The position numbers and the translations under genes are program-made. A stretch of 33,630 nucleotides of DNA from Bacteroidota bacterium (GTDB lineage: Bacteria > Bacteroidota > Ignavibacteria > Ignavibacteriales > Ignavibacteriaceae). Location: NCBI GenBank assembly GCA_022708025.1, contig JAKIZM010000041.1:1-33630 (forward strand), written 5' to 3'. The notes beneath the pieces were generated by a model. The model had not been told where the DNA came from and made no database searches. It saw nothing but the letters and a program-made list of their open reading frames with translations. This document shows, one piece after another, positions 16,428-25,276 of this stretch; position 1 is the first letter of the stretch; every line of letters begins with the position of its first letter.

Positions 16428-16490
16428 TCACCTCCCTTTGGGCATTTAGACCCTTACTATGTCTTTCAATAGTAAGAGCAGGGTTTATAA
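16428..16490 (-). promoter_or_regulatory. Structured rpsF leader, possible bS6:bS18 autoregulatory element
   Basis: In the 94-base gap between hppA and rpsF, on the minus strand, an 8-bp perfect hairpin (16453-16460 with 16469-16476) can be extended across a bulge (16477-16481) by ACC/GGT pairs. A second mini-stem, CCC AAA GGG, reaches the Shine-Dalgarno sequence. Many bacteria control rpsF through a leader that mimics the bS6:bS18 site in 16S rRNA. The characteristic CCG triplet is not seen here, so this is a candidate only. Confidence 0.35.
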
Positions 16491-16515
16491 ATAATGTTAC
16501 TTTTTCTATTAAAAA

Positions 16516-18720
16516 TTACTTAATTAATGGTGCAATAACAAGTGAAATTACCGACATAAGTTTTAATAAAATATTTAGTGATGGTCCAGAGGTATCTTTA
16601 AATGGATCACCAACTGTATCACCAACTACAGCAGCTTTATGAGCATCTGAGCCTTTAAAATACTTTTGTCCGTTAACTTCAATTCCTTCTTCAAACATCT
16701 TCTTTGCATTGTCCCAGGCGCCACCAGCATTTGCCTGAAAAATTGCCATCAATACACCTGATACTGTAACCCCGGCAATCAGTCCGCCTAACATTTCTTT
16801 ATTTCCAAGAAATCCTGTTACAACCGGAACGATAACAGCAAGTAAACCGGGTATAATCATTTGTTTGATTGCTGATTTCGTAGATATTTCCACACATTTT
16901 CCATATTCAGCTTTACCATGAGCTTCTTCAAAAACATCAACATCCTCTTTATTCCATTCAGATTGATCTTTCCCCTGATTTCTTTTCATTACTTCTAAAG
17001 CTGCTTTTAATTGCGGGATTGAACTAAATTGTCTTCTCACTTCTTCTATCATAGCCATCGCTGCTCTGCCAACAGCCTGCATTGCTATAGCAGAAAACAA
17101 TAAAGGAATCATTGCTCCTACAAATAAACCAGCCATAACTTCTGCTTTAGAAATATCAATGGCTTTTATATCGGCTGCAGTCATATATGCACCGAATAAT
17201 GCAAGTGCTGTCAGTGCTGCTGAACCTATAGCAAAGCCTTTACCAATCGCAGCTGTTGTATTTCCAACAGCATCCAATTTGTCAGTTCTTGATCTGACTT
17301 CTTTTGGAAGTTCAGACATCTCAGCAATTCCACCGGCATTATCGGAGATTGGACCATAAGCATCAACAGCAAGCTGAATCCCTAAAATTGAAAGCATACC
17401 AACAGCAGCAATCGCTATTCCATATAAGCCGCCAAAATTAAAAGACAGAATTATTGCAAATGCTAAAACTAATATCGGAAGAGCAGTTGACATCATACCA
17501 ACACTTAAACCTGCAATTATATTTGTAGCAGAGCCTGTAACTGATTGTCTTGCAATACCAAGCACAGGTCTTTTTCCGCTTCCTGTATAAAACTCTGTTA
17601 TCATTCCAATTAAAGCACCTGTAACAATACCAACAACTGTAGCAATAAAAATTCCCATTGAGGTATATTGATTTCCCTTTTCAAGATCAGCCCATTGATA
17701 AAGTGGATCTTGATAATACCAGCTTTCCGGTAATAACCATCTAATTATGAAAAATGAAGAAATCATCATTATTATTCCGGCTACAATATTCCCAAAGTTA
17801 AGTGCTTTTTGCGGATCACCGCCTTCTTTTACTTTAACGAAAAAGGTACCAATTATCGAAGCAATAATGCCTACACTAGCAATGACTAATGGTAATAAAA
17901 CTGCACCAAGACCGTTAAAATTGTTTTTAAATTCCGGAATTAAAAAAAATGTAGCTCCCAGAACCATAGTACTTACAATAGAGCCAACATAAGATTCAAA
18001 AAGATCTGCTCCCATTCCTGCAACATCACCGACATTATCTCCCACATTATCAGCAATTGTAGCTGGATTTAGCGGATGGTCTTCGGGAATTCCTGCTTCA
18101 ACTTTTCCAACAAGGTCCGCTCCAACATCAGCAGCTTTCGTATATATACCTCCTCCAACTCTTGCAAACAAAGCAATTGACGAAGCACCAAAAGAAAATC
18201 CTGTAATAATAGTAATTACTCTGTTAAGACTATCAATATTAGACAATCCATAAAGATCACCATAAATAAGTAATAAACCTCCTAATCCTAATACACCCAA
18301 ACCTACCACACCAAGTCCCATAACAGAACCACCTGCAAAAGCAATTTCAAGAGCCTTTCCCAATCCAGTTCTGGCAGCTTGGGTAGTTCTGACATTTGCT
18401 TTAGTTGCGACCCTCATACCTATAAGACCGGCTAAAGCTGAACATAGAGCACCAACAACAAAGGATACTCCAACAAGAGGAGAAGAATCAACTGTGTTTG
18501 AACCACTGTAAGCTAAAAGTGCAGCAACAACTATAACAAATATTATAAGCACTTTATACTCAGCTTTTAAAAAGGCCATTGCGCCTTCAGCGATATGATT
18601 GGAAATAACTTTCATTTTTTCTGTGCCAGCATCTTGTTTTGATATCCAGCTTGATTTCCAAAATGTATATAACAATGCTAAAACACCAAATAATGGTATA
18701 ATATGAAAGATTAAATCCAT
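16516..18720 (-). CDS. hppA: Ion-pumping membrane pyrophosphatase (K+-dependent type)
   Basis: This 734-residue integral membrane enzyme, with about 16 helices, splits pyrophosphate and pumps Na+ and/or H+ out of the cytoplasm. The PPi-binding motifs are clear: [13 protein letters not shown] and [18 protein letters not shown], plus the C-terminal DNAKK and [15 protein letters not shown]. The loop [10 protein letters not shown] has Ala490 where K+-independent enzymes have Lys, so it should need K+. Asp239 and Glu242 in ADLFESY sit where Na+-pumping, Na+/H+-pumping and some K+-dependent H+-pumping enzymes have their gate residues, so the ion cannot be fixed. AAGGAG precedes the ATG. It lies between pth and rpsF, 21 bases after pth. 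Confidence 0.95.
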   Translation of the reverse strand: MDLIFHIIPLFGVLALLYTFWKSSWISKQDAGTEKMKVISNHIAEGAMAFLKAEYKVLIIFVIVVAALLAYSGSNTVDSSPLVGVSFVVGALCSALAGLIGMRVATKANVRTTQAARTGLGKALEIAFAGGSVMGLGVVGLGVLGLGGLLLIYGDLYGLSNIDSLNRVITIITGFSFGASSIALFARVGGGIYTKAADVGADLVGKVEAGIPEDHPLNPATIADNVGDNVGDVAGMGADLFESYVGSIVSTMVLGATFFLIPEFKNNFNGLGAVLLPLVIASVGIIASIIGTFFVKVKEGGDPQKALNFGNIVAGIIMMISSFFIIRWLLPESWYYQDPLYQWADLEKGNQYTSMGIFIATVVGIVTGALIGMITEFYTGSGKRPVLGIARQSVTGSATNIIAGLSVGMMSTALPILVLAFAIILSFNFGGLYGIAIAAVGMLSILGIQLAVDAYGPISDNAGGIAEMSELPKEVRSRTDKLDAVGNTTAAIGKGFAIGSAALTALALFGAYMTAADIKAIDISKAEVMAGLFVGAMIPLLFSAIAMQAVGRAAMAMIEEVRRQFSSIPQLKAALEVMKRNQGKDQSEWNKEDVDVFEEAHGKAEYGKCVEISTKSAIKQMIIPGLLAVIVPVVTGFLGNKEMLGGLIAGVTVSGVLMAIFQANAGGAWDNAKKMFEEGIEVNGQKYFKGSDAHKAAVVGDTVGDPFKDTSGPSLNILLKLMSVISLVIAPLIK

Positions 18721-18741
18721 AGTTAACTCCTTACCGAATGT

Positions 18742-19338
18742 TTATTCTGTTTCTTTGTTTTTATTATTTTGACTTTTTAACTGACTGTAAGTAATAAGCA
18801 TTTTATCGTAACCACCAGTAATAAAGCTTTCAATCAATTGAGTGCCAAATTCGAATGATTTAATTAATTGTGAAAACTCTGAGTCTGAAAAATTTGTTAA
18901 AACGTAATCTGACAAAAACCCTTCATCAAAATTACTTCCTATACCTATTCTAAGTCTTGGTATTTCATCGGTGTTCATATGATAGATAATAGATTTAAGT
19001 CCATTATGTCCACCATCGCTTCCTGTTTTTCTTATCCTTATTTCTGCATTACTTAAATTAATATCATCAATAAGGATAAGTATATTTTCTGTATTAACTT
19101 TATAATGCTCACAACATTGCTTTAAAGCAATACCACTTAAGTTTACATAAGTAGAAGGCTTAATTAAAGCAAATGGATTACTATCAATCTCCCCTTCTGA
19201 GTATTGATAATCAAACTTAGAAAAAGTAAAGCTTAAAGATTTATGTTTAGCAAAAAAATCGGTTAACAAAAATCCTGTGTTATGCCTGTTTAATTGATAG
19301 CGTGTACCTGGATTTCCGATACCAAATATAATACGCAC
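18742..19338 (-). CDS. pth: Peptidyl-tRNA hydrolase
   Basis: This 198-residue enzyme releases tRNA from stalled peptidyl-tRNA. It carries the N-terminal GIGNPGTRY motif, catalytic His19 in RHNTGF, Asn9, the LIDDINL segment with the catalytic Asp, and GGHNGLKSI. The length is typical for Pth. The start is GTG with a weak ribosome site, only five bases after the stop of rplY, so it probably depends on translation of that gene. The prs-rplY-pth order is widespread in bacteria. Confidence 0.95.
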   Translation of the reverse strand: MRIIFGIGNPGTRYQLNRHNTGFLLTDFFAKHKSLSFTFSKFDYQYSEGEIDSNPFALIKPSTYVNLSGIALKQCCEHYKVNTENILILIDDINLSNAEIRIRKTGSDGGHNGLKSIIYHMNTDEIPRLRIGIGSNFDEGFLSDYVLTNFSDSEFSQLIKSFEFGTQLIESFITGGYDKMLITYSQLKSQNNKNKETE

Positions 19339-19343
19339 TAAAA

Positions 19344-19979
19344 CTATTCTTCTTTATCCTGTTTACCTTTAGCAATTACTTCAGGTTCTGCAGGTTCTGT
19401 CCCTTCTTCAACCGGAGCAGCTTCTTTTTCAACTCTTGGATGAGTTACAGAAGCTATCATTGATTCCGGTGAATTAAGAATTGTATATTTTTCTGAACTT
19501 AAATCCGATACGTGGATAGCTTGTCCAAGTTTTAAATTTGTAATGTCTATCTCAATATGAGCCGGAATATTAGAAGGTAAACACTCAATAAGTATTTTGT
19601 AAAGTATATGTTGTAGTACTCCGCCTTCTTTAATTCCAATTGCACTTCCTACTAATTGAACAGGAATTTCCAGTTGAATTTTTTCATCTTTTTGCAAGCC
19701 TAAAAAATCCACGTGAACTATTCGATCAGTAACGGGATCAAATTGAACGTCTTTAATAATACACTCAAACTCATTTTCTTTATCAACATTAAGCGTAATC
19801 AGATGTGTTTTTGCTGTAAAAACCAAAGGATTTACTAGTCTTTCTTCTACTTCAACAGGAATGGGTTCGTGGTGCTTTGAATAAAATATTGCAGGTATCT
19901 TTCCTTCTTTGCGTAATAAACTTCTTGCTGCTTTATCAATTTGGGTTCTTTTCTTTGCGTTTATTAATACTTTCTCCAT
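19344..19979 (-). CDS. rplY: Ribosomal protein bL25, Ctc form
   Basis: This 211-residue protein binds 5S rRNA. It has the N-terminal L25 domain (about 1-90, containing KEGKIPAIFYS and DVQFDPVTDRIVHVDF) and the C-terminal beta domain (about 95-185, TL5/Ctc form), ending in an acidic Glu/Pro-rich tail. This long form is usual outside the gamma-proteobacteria. GGAGAT precedes the ATG. It lies 18 bases after prs and five bases before pth, so these three form one transcript. Confidence 0.95.
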   Translation of the reverse strand: MEKVLINAKKRTQIDKAARSLLRKEGKIPAIFYSKHHEPIPVEVEERLVNPLVFTAKTHLITLNVDKENEFECIIKDVQFDPVTDRIVHVDFLGLQKDEKIQLEIPVQLVGSAIGIKEGGVLQHILYKILIECLPSNIPAHIEIDITNLKLGQAIHVSDLSSEKYTILNSPESMIASVTHPRVEKEAAPVEEGTEPAEPEVIAKGKQDKEE

Positions 19980-19997
19980 TTTATCTCCGGGTCTAAA

Positions 19998-20942
19998 TTA
20001 ACCTTTATCTATATTAAATAATGAACTGATTGATTCATTTTTATTTGTTCTTAAAATTGCATCACCAAATAAAGGTGCTGCTGAAATTCTTATAATACGA
20101 TTACATTTATTTTCATCAAAATCTATTGTATCTGTAACAAATAGTTTATCTACCTGACTTTCATTTATTCTTTCATAAGCCGGGCCTGAAAGTAAAGGAT
20201 GAGTAATTGCACCAAATATTCTATTTGCTCCTTTTTCCTTTAATGCTTTTGTAGCATTTACAAAAGTACCAGCAGTATCGATAAGATCATCAACTAACAA
20301 TATATCTTTGTTTTCAACATCGCCAATTATATTCATAACTTCTGTAATGTTGTCTTTGGGACGTCTTTTATCAATTACAATTAAACCTGAGTTAAGCATT
20401 TTTGAATATGCTCTTGCAATTTTTATCCCGCCAACATCAGGGGAAACAACAACCAGATTATCCGAAAGATTATTCAGATAATTTAGAAATATAGATGATC
20501 CATATAAATGGTCCATCGGAATATCAAAATAACCTTGGATCTGTGATGCGTGTAAATCCATTGTCATCACTCTATCGGCACCTGCAGAAGTAATAAGATT
20601 AGCCATTAGTTTAGCAGTGATTGCAACCCTGGGCTGATCTTTTCTATCTTGTCTAGCATATCCAAAATATGGAATTACAGCAGTAATTCTCTTTGCAGAT
20701 GCACGTTTTGCTGCATCAAGCATAATAAGTAATTCAACTAAATTATCAGATGGAGGATTTGTTGATTGAATTAAAAATACATCTCTTCCTCTGATATTTT
20801 CACCATACTTAACCCAAATTTCCCCGTCGCTAAATCGCTTTGATTCAAGAATACCTAATGGAACACCGATGGAATCAGCAATTTTTTCTGCTAACGGCTT
20901 ATTTGAGCTGCCGGCAAAGATTAAGAATCCATCTGATGACAT
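19998..20942 (-). CDS. prs: Ribose-phosphate pyrophosphokinase (PRPP synthetase)
   Basis: It makes PRPP from ribose 5-phosphate and ATP, the precursor of nucleotides, histidine and tryptophan. The 314-residue protein has the class I signatures: FSDGEIWVKY near the N terminus, ATP-binding FGYARQDRK, the metal-binding MTMDLHASQIQGYF, SPDVGGIKIARAY, and the PRPP loop LLVDDLIDTAGT. The length is normal. It is the first gene of the large minus-strand translation block and has a promoter-like site 35 bases upstream. No clear Shine-Dalgarno is seen before its ATG, unlike its neighbours. Confidence 0.97.
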   Translation of the reverse strand: MSSDGFLIFAGSSNKPLAEKIADSIGVPLGILESKRFSDGEIWVKYGENIRGRDVFLIQSTNPPSDNLVELLIMLDAAKRASAKRITAVIPYFGYARQDRKDQPRVAITAKLMANLITSAGADRVMTMDLHASQIQGYFDIPMDHLYGSSIFLNYLNNLSDNLVVVSPDVGGIKIARAYSKMLNSGLIVIDKRRPKDNITEVMNIIGDVENKDILLVDDLIDTAGTFVNATKALKEKGANRIFGAITHPLLSGPAYERINESQVDKLFVTDTIDFDENKCNRIIRISAAPLFGDAILRTNKNESISSLFNIDKG

Positions 20943-20976
20943 TTAGTAAAACTCAATATATTTTTTAAATAGGCGT

Positions 20977-21007
20977 CAAATATAACCAAAGAGGCTTGTT
21001 AAGTCAA
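20977..21007 (-). promoter_or_regulatory. Bacteroidota-type promoter of prs
   Basis: On the minus strand, TTG (21005-21007) is followed after 20 bases by TATATTTG (20977-20984), matching the Bacteroidota -33/-7 pattern TTG-N19/20-TAnnTTTG. Transcription would begin about 28 bases before the prs ATG. This is the best promoter match in the window. Confidence 0.55.
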
Positions 21008-21037
21008 TAAATTTGGTTGTTTTAGAAACACTTTTGA

Positions 21038-21700
21038 TTAATCTTTTCTCTTTTTAATCAGGAAAAAAATCACCATTAGAAGCACACTCCCAGCCAATAT
21101 ATATATCCACATCGGTGTTTCTTTAAGTTTATAAGGCTTAAATGTAACTGATATTGTCTTTCCTCTTCCGATTTCGTCAAGGGAATATGACCATGTTAAA
21201 TTATTTCCAGACTTATTAGTTGCGTTATGAGTGATTATTTCCCCTCTTATATTATAATTATATGTAACACGGTATTTGCTGCCTTCTATACCAAATCCTG
21301 TAGCCACAGGAGGAATAAACTGCGAAAAAATCTTTTGACCGGAAGCACCATCTTCTAACAGAAATTTTGATTGAGAAAAGGCTTTTATTGTATTCAGTGA
21401 ATCAACATGACTAAATTTTATATCAATATTTGCGTGTACTGTTGAATCAGTTGAATCTGAATAGGCAGTAATGTTTTTAATTGTTGTAAAGCCAGAAGAA
21501 AACTCTTTTCTTATTGAATCGGGATTAAAAATTTCCAGATTCAAAATTGTTGATACTGAACTTGAATCAGAATATTTCATCCAGTAGTTGATTTGCATTT
21601 CCCCGGAACCATCCGGATAAATTACTGTGTTCTGAGTATAGTTAAGACAACCAGTAATTAATATTACTGATAGAAAACAGAACGACAATATCTTTTTCAA
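21038..21700 (-). CDS. Lipoprotein with C-terminal membrane helix
   Basis: This 220-residue protein has a lipoprotein signal peptide with lipobox LITGC (lipidated Cys18). A beta-rich domain of about 165 residues follows, starting with a YPDGSGEMQI stretch that vaguely resembles LppM/DUF3153 proteins. Near the C terminus a hydrophobic helix (about 195-214) ends in KKRKD. Both ends would therefore hold it in a membrane, most likely the inner one with the basic tail inside. The start is TTG, preceded by AAGGAA at good spacing. It lies 95 bases upstream of prs, but the prs promoter in between suggests separate control. Function unknown. Confidence 0.75.
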   Translation of the reverse strand: MKKILSFCFLSVILITGCLNYTQNTVIYPDGSGEMQINYWMKYSDSSSVSTILNLEIFNPDSIRKEFSSGFTTIKNITAYSDSTDSTVHANIDIKFSHVDSLNTIKAFSQSKFLLEDGASGQKIFSQFIPPVATGFGIEGSKYRVTYNYNIRGEIITHNATNKSGNNLTWSYSLDEIGRGKTISVTFKPYKLKETPMWIYILAGSVLLMVIFFLIKKRKD

Positions 21701-21796
21701 TTCAATATTCCTTAATAATATTTATTAGGTATTTAAATTTATGGAACATTCATAAATTATTCATTATTTTTCGCCTTCAAAATTTAGGAGTATCTA

Positions 21797-22081
21797 ATGC
21801 CAACGTATGAATATAAATGCACTAAATGCGGACACAGATTTGAAATTTTTCAATCAATGAAAGATGAGCCATTAACAACTTGTCCGGTTTGTAAAGGTAA
21901 GATAAAAAGATTAATAGGAGCCGGTGCTGGACCAATTTTTAAAGGAACCGGTTTTTATCAGACAGATTATAAAAACCCAAGTAACAGTAAAACTAGTAAT
22001 TCAAAAACTAATAATCAGAGCACAAACAATAAAACTGCATCTGACAAAAAATCTGATATAAAATCTAAAAACAAAGAATGA
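21797..22081 (+). CDS. FmdB family zinc-ribbon protein
   Basis: This 94-residue protein begins [16 protein letters not shown], the standard FmdB opening, with zinc ligands C8, C11, C29 and C32. Residues 1-55 form the conserved domain. The rest is a Lys/Asn/Ser-rich, probably disordered tail. FmdB was named from an amide-degradation operon, but its role as a putative regulator is not proven. TAGGAG precedes the ATG. It is a single gene between divergent and convergent neighbours; its stop is 16 bases from that of the barrel-protein gene with no terminator visible. Confidence 0.88.
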   Translation: MPTYEYKCTKCGHRFEIFQSMKDEPLTTCPVCKGKIKRLIGAGAGPIFKGTGFYQTDYKNPSNSKTSNSKTNNQSTNNKTASDKKSDIKSKNKE

Positions 22082-22097
22082 TAGTTTCAGATGCTGT

Positions 22098-25000
22098 TTA
22101 AAAATCGGCACCGATAGAAAAATAAAATATCGGGTCTGAAAAGTGATTAAAATTATAAGCCCAGGCTACATCGAATCTTAACAAGAAGTACAGAAAGAAA
22201 ACTCTTGCACCAACACCGGTACCCATAAGTAAGTCTTTACTTTTAAAATATCCATTTGAATCTTTATTAAATAATTGCAGCTTGCTGGTATTATCCCAGG
22301 CAGCACCTGCATCAATAAACGCAACACCTATAATATTATTAAATAATATTGGCAAAGGTCCCGGGATCAAATATCTGATTAGCGGAAATCTGAGCTCATA
22401 ATTCATAAGCAGGTATTTTGTACCAATACGCTCGGAATAATTGTAGCCTCTTAAAGGCAATACTGCAGTCAGAAAAGCATAATCGCTAGTTGATTCAATA
22501 GGAATTTCTGTAGTTGCAAAAGAACGATTAATCCAGTTTTCTATTCCACCCATAAAAAATCTCTGTGCATTTTCACCACCGGAATATCCACCTGAAAATC
22601 TTATAGCAAAAGAATAATCAGTCCAGAATCTTAAATATGTTCTGTAATCTCCGCTCAATGTATAAAAACTTAATCGTTTATTTCCCAATCCTGGATTTCC
22701 ATAAGCTTCCAATCGATAGCGAGTTCCTTGAATTGGTGCAGTATAACCCCACATAATATTATCGTGTACATAAGCTAATGAAGGTACTATAAATGATGCC
22801 TCATCAAGCGGATCAGAAAGATCGTCAAGATTTTCTCCTCTTACATTAAGCCATCCTAAGCCGGCTTCAAAACGGTAAAATCTGTTAAGAGGCAATGAAG
22901 CCGATAATGCAAAACCATAGCTTCTGTATCTGAAGAAATTAATATAATTTCCTTTAATAACATTGATAAACCTTGCAGTGTGATAGCCCTGAATGCTATA
23001 ATTAATTTTACCACTGAGATTATAATATGCTAAACCATAATCCGAATTTTTAAGATCAATTTGTAAACCAGTAACACCAATTAATCTGTGATCACCAAGA
23101 ATATCGCTAAAACTTAAAACTGTTGTGCCTATTAATCCATAAAATGTACTATAACCCGCATTAGCATAAACCAGGTCAGGCCCAAAAGTTATCTTGTATT
23201 TATTTACAAGATAATTTCCATTTTCATCAAGATTGTTTTTGGGAATAAACAACGAATCATTTGCATAGACTTTTTCTTTATTGGTATCAGAAGAGCCAAA
23301 AACAAATTTTGAATAATCATTTGAGCTTTTTGCTGATGAAGTATCTGATTCTATTACGTCACCCGTAAATATTTTTATTTGTTCTTCTTTTACTTCTTCC
23401 TTTTCATTGGTTTGAGTAATTAATGTATCCTTAATAATACTTTCATCAACTTTTGCATTTCGCTTCTCATCAAGCTTAGAGATGTATAATGTTGGTTTTA
23501 AAGTATCTAATTGTGTTTTGGGCTCAAACGGATTATCAAGCATAAAAAGATTAAATACAGATTCGTAAAGTGAAGAGAAAGCCAGTTTCTTACTATCCTT
23601 GGATAATGATAGTTGATATAATCCGCTAATCGAATTTGTAATTGGTTTAATTGGTATATCTGTAATCAGAACTGATTTATCTTCACTGGTTAAATCTTTG
23701 ATATAAATATTGTTTATTCCATTAATATCAGAAATAAAAATCAGTCTTTCTCCGTTAGCTTCTTCTTTGGGTGAAGTTTCATCGCTGTAGGGCAGATCAG
23801 TAATTCTAATAATTTTTCTGTCTGAAATATTTAATTTATAAATATCTTTTTGTGAGTAGTTATGATCAGATATCTTAAAATCCTTACCGATTTTGCTTTC
23901 ATCAAGATAATCACCTCTATCAGAAACAAAATAGATCGCTTTATCATCGTGAGACCAGGCAGGATCAGAATCACTGAATATATCATTTGTAAGATCTGTA
24001 AGCTCCTTGGTTTCAAAATTATAGATATAAATATCAGACTGTTTTGAAGTCTGACCAACAAAAGCCAGATATTTTCCGTCATTGGACCAGGTAACACTTT
24101 CGATAGATTCTAAATCAAATTCCAATGTTTCTCTTTCATCTTCTTCAAGATCAAAAATATATATTACATCAAAGCCGCTGTGTTCAGCAGAAATTGCAAT
24201 TTTGTTTCCATCGGGTGACCAGGTTAAACCCGGTGTTAAAATATTTAATTCTTCAAAATCCGGCGTCTGATTTCCTTCCGCAAGCGGGCCAGTAGTTTTT
24301 CCGGTTATTACATCCATAATATATAAACCGAAATAATAATCTCTGTTCGAGATAAAAGCTATTTTATCACCTTGTGGTGAGAGCGCGGGAGAAGTATTAT
24401 AAAACCCTTTGTCTTTTTCAGGATTGGTTAAACGTTTCGCAAAATCTACAGGATCATCTCTTAAGGCAACATCAGGCCAGAAAGTTTTTTTAATTTCTTT
24501 TTTCCATCGCTGACCAAGTTCTTTTATATCTATGCCAAGTGTTGCTTTAAATCCTTCTTCAACATTGCCAATGCCTTTTATTTTATTAAGCAATTCACCT
24601 ATCTTTTCTGTACCGTATTTATTAGCGATATAATAAAAAACCGACTGACCACCACGATAGGCAAAATAATTATCCAATCTGTTTATATCGGGTAAATATT
24701 CGTTGACAGCAGCATCACGGATAAACATATCTGTATCAACATCCCAGCCCAATGCTTCATATTCTGCAAGACCTTCATTAAACCATAATGGAAACTGAAG
24801 AGATATATTATTTGATATTATATTCTGAATTGATCCACCAAAAAACATGTCATTCATTACAGCATGAACAAGTTCATGATGAACCAGGTGCCTGAATTGT
24901 TTATATGATCCGGTAAACTGAACTACAACTCTGTTCTTAAAAAGTTCAGTAAAGCCCTGAACACCTTCTGATAAATATTCATCAATTACATTTGTTTCCT

Positions 25001-25274
25001 GAAATTCATTCTGTGAATTAAAAATAATTAAAGTAATTCTGCTGTTTATACGGTAATTAAAAGCATCTTGAATTGACGTTAAAGCATCTTCAGCTGCTTT
25101 TGCAGCAAACTCAGTTATTGTTTCACCGCCCTGATTAAAATAAATATCAAAATGTTTAGTTTGTATGTAATACCAATCATAGTCTTTGATATGCAGCTTG
25201 TTTTTTCCAAACTGTGCAAACACAGCAGTTGAAAAAAACACAACAATAGTCAAAATTATTTTGAGTGGTCTCAT
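22098..25274 (-). CDS. Metallopeptidase-propeller-Omp85 barrel fusion protein
   Basis: This 1058-residue outer-membrane protein has four parts. Residues 1-21 are a signal peptide. Residues about 25-280 look like a gluzincin (peptidase MA-like) zinc protease: H133 E134 and H137 form HELVH, and E167 in WFNEGLAEY is the likely third ligand. Residues about 285-580 form a TolB/WD40-like propeller with repeated units such as SPDGNKIA. A charged linker (580-690) leads to an Omp85-type barrel (690-1058) with the LRGY signature (R942), FIDAGAAW, and a C-terminal Phe. No POTRA domain is seen. It follows RNase R by two bases, with AGGATT before its ATG. Its role could be secretion, surface proteolysis or barrel assembly; the architecture is clear, the function inferred. 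Confidence 0.85.
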   Translation of the reverse strand: MRPLKIILTIVVFFSTAVFAQFGKNKLHIKDYDWYYIQTKHFDIYFNQGGETITEFAAKAAEDALTSIQDAFNYRINSRITLIIFNSQNEFQETNVIDEYLSEGVQGFTELFKNRVVVQFTGSYKQFRHLVHHELVHAVMNDMFFGGSIQNIISNNISLQFPLWFNEGLAEYEALGWDVDTDMFIRDAAVNEYLPDINRLDNYFAYRGGQSVFYYIANKYGTEKIGELLNKIKGIGNVEEGFKATLGIDIKELGQRWKKEIKKTFWPDVALRDDPVDFAKRLTNPEKDKGFYNTSPALSPQGDKIAFISNRDYYFGLYIMDVITGKTTGPLAEGNQTPDFEELNILTPGLTWSPDGNKIAISAEHSGFDVIYIFDLEEDERETLEFDLESIESVTWSNDGKYLAFVGQTSKQSDIYIYNFETKELTDLTNDIFSDSDPAWSHDDKAIYFVSDRGDYLDESKIGKDFKISDHNYSQKDIYKLNISDRKIIRITDLPYSDETSPKEEANGERLIFISDINGINNIYIKDLTSEDKSVLITDIPIKPITNSISGLYQLSLSKDSKKLAFSSLYESVFNLFMLDNPFEPKTQLDTLKPTLYISKLDEKRNAKVDESIIKDTLITQTNEKEEVKEEQIKIFTGDVIESDTSSAKSSNDYSKFVFGSSDTNKEKVYANDSLFIPKNNLDENGNYLVNKYKITFGPDLVYANAGYSTFYGLIGTTVLSFSDILGDHRLIGVTGLQIDLKNSDYGLAYYNLSGKINYSIQGYHTARFINVIKGNYINFFRYRSYGFALSASLPLNRFYRFEAGLGWLNVRGENLDDLSDPLDEASFIVPSLAYVHDNIMWGYTAPIQGTRYRLEAYGNPGLGNKRLSFYTLSGDYRTYLRFWTDYSFAIRFSGGYSGGENAQRFFMGGIENWINRSFATTEIPIESTSDYAFLTAVLPLRGYNYSERIGTKYLLMNYELRFPLIRYLIPGPLPILFNNIIGVAFIDAGAAWDNTSKLQLFNKDSNGYFKSKDLLMGTGVGARVFFLYFLLRFDVAWAYNFNHFSDPIFYFSIGADF

Positions 25275-25276
25275 TT

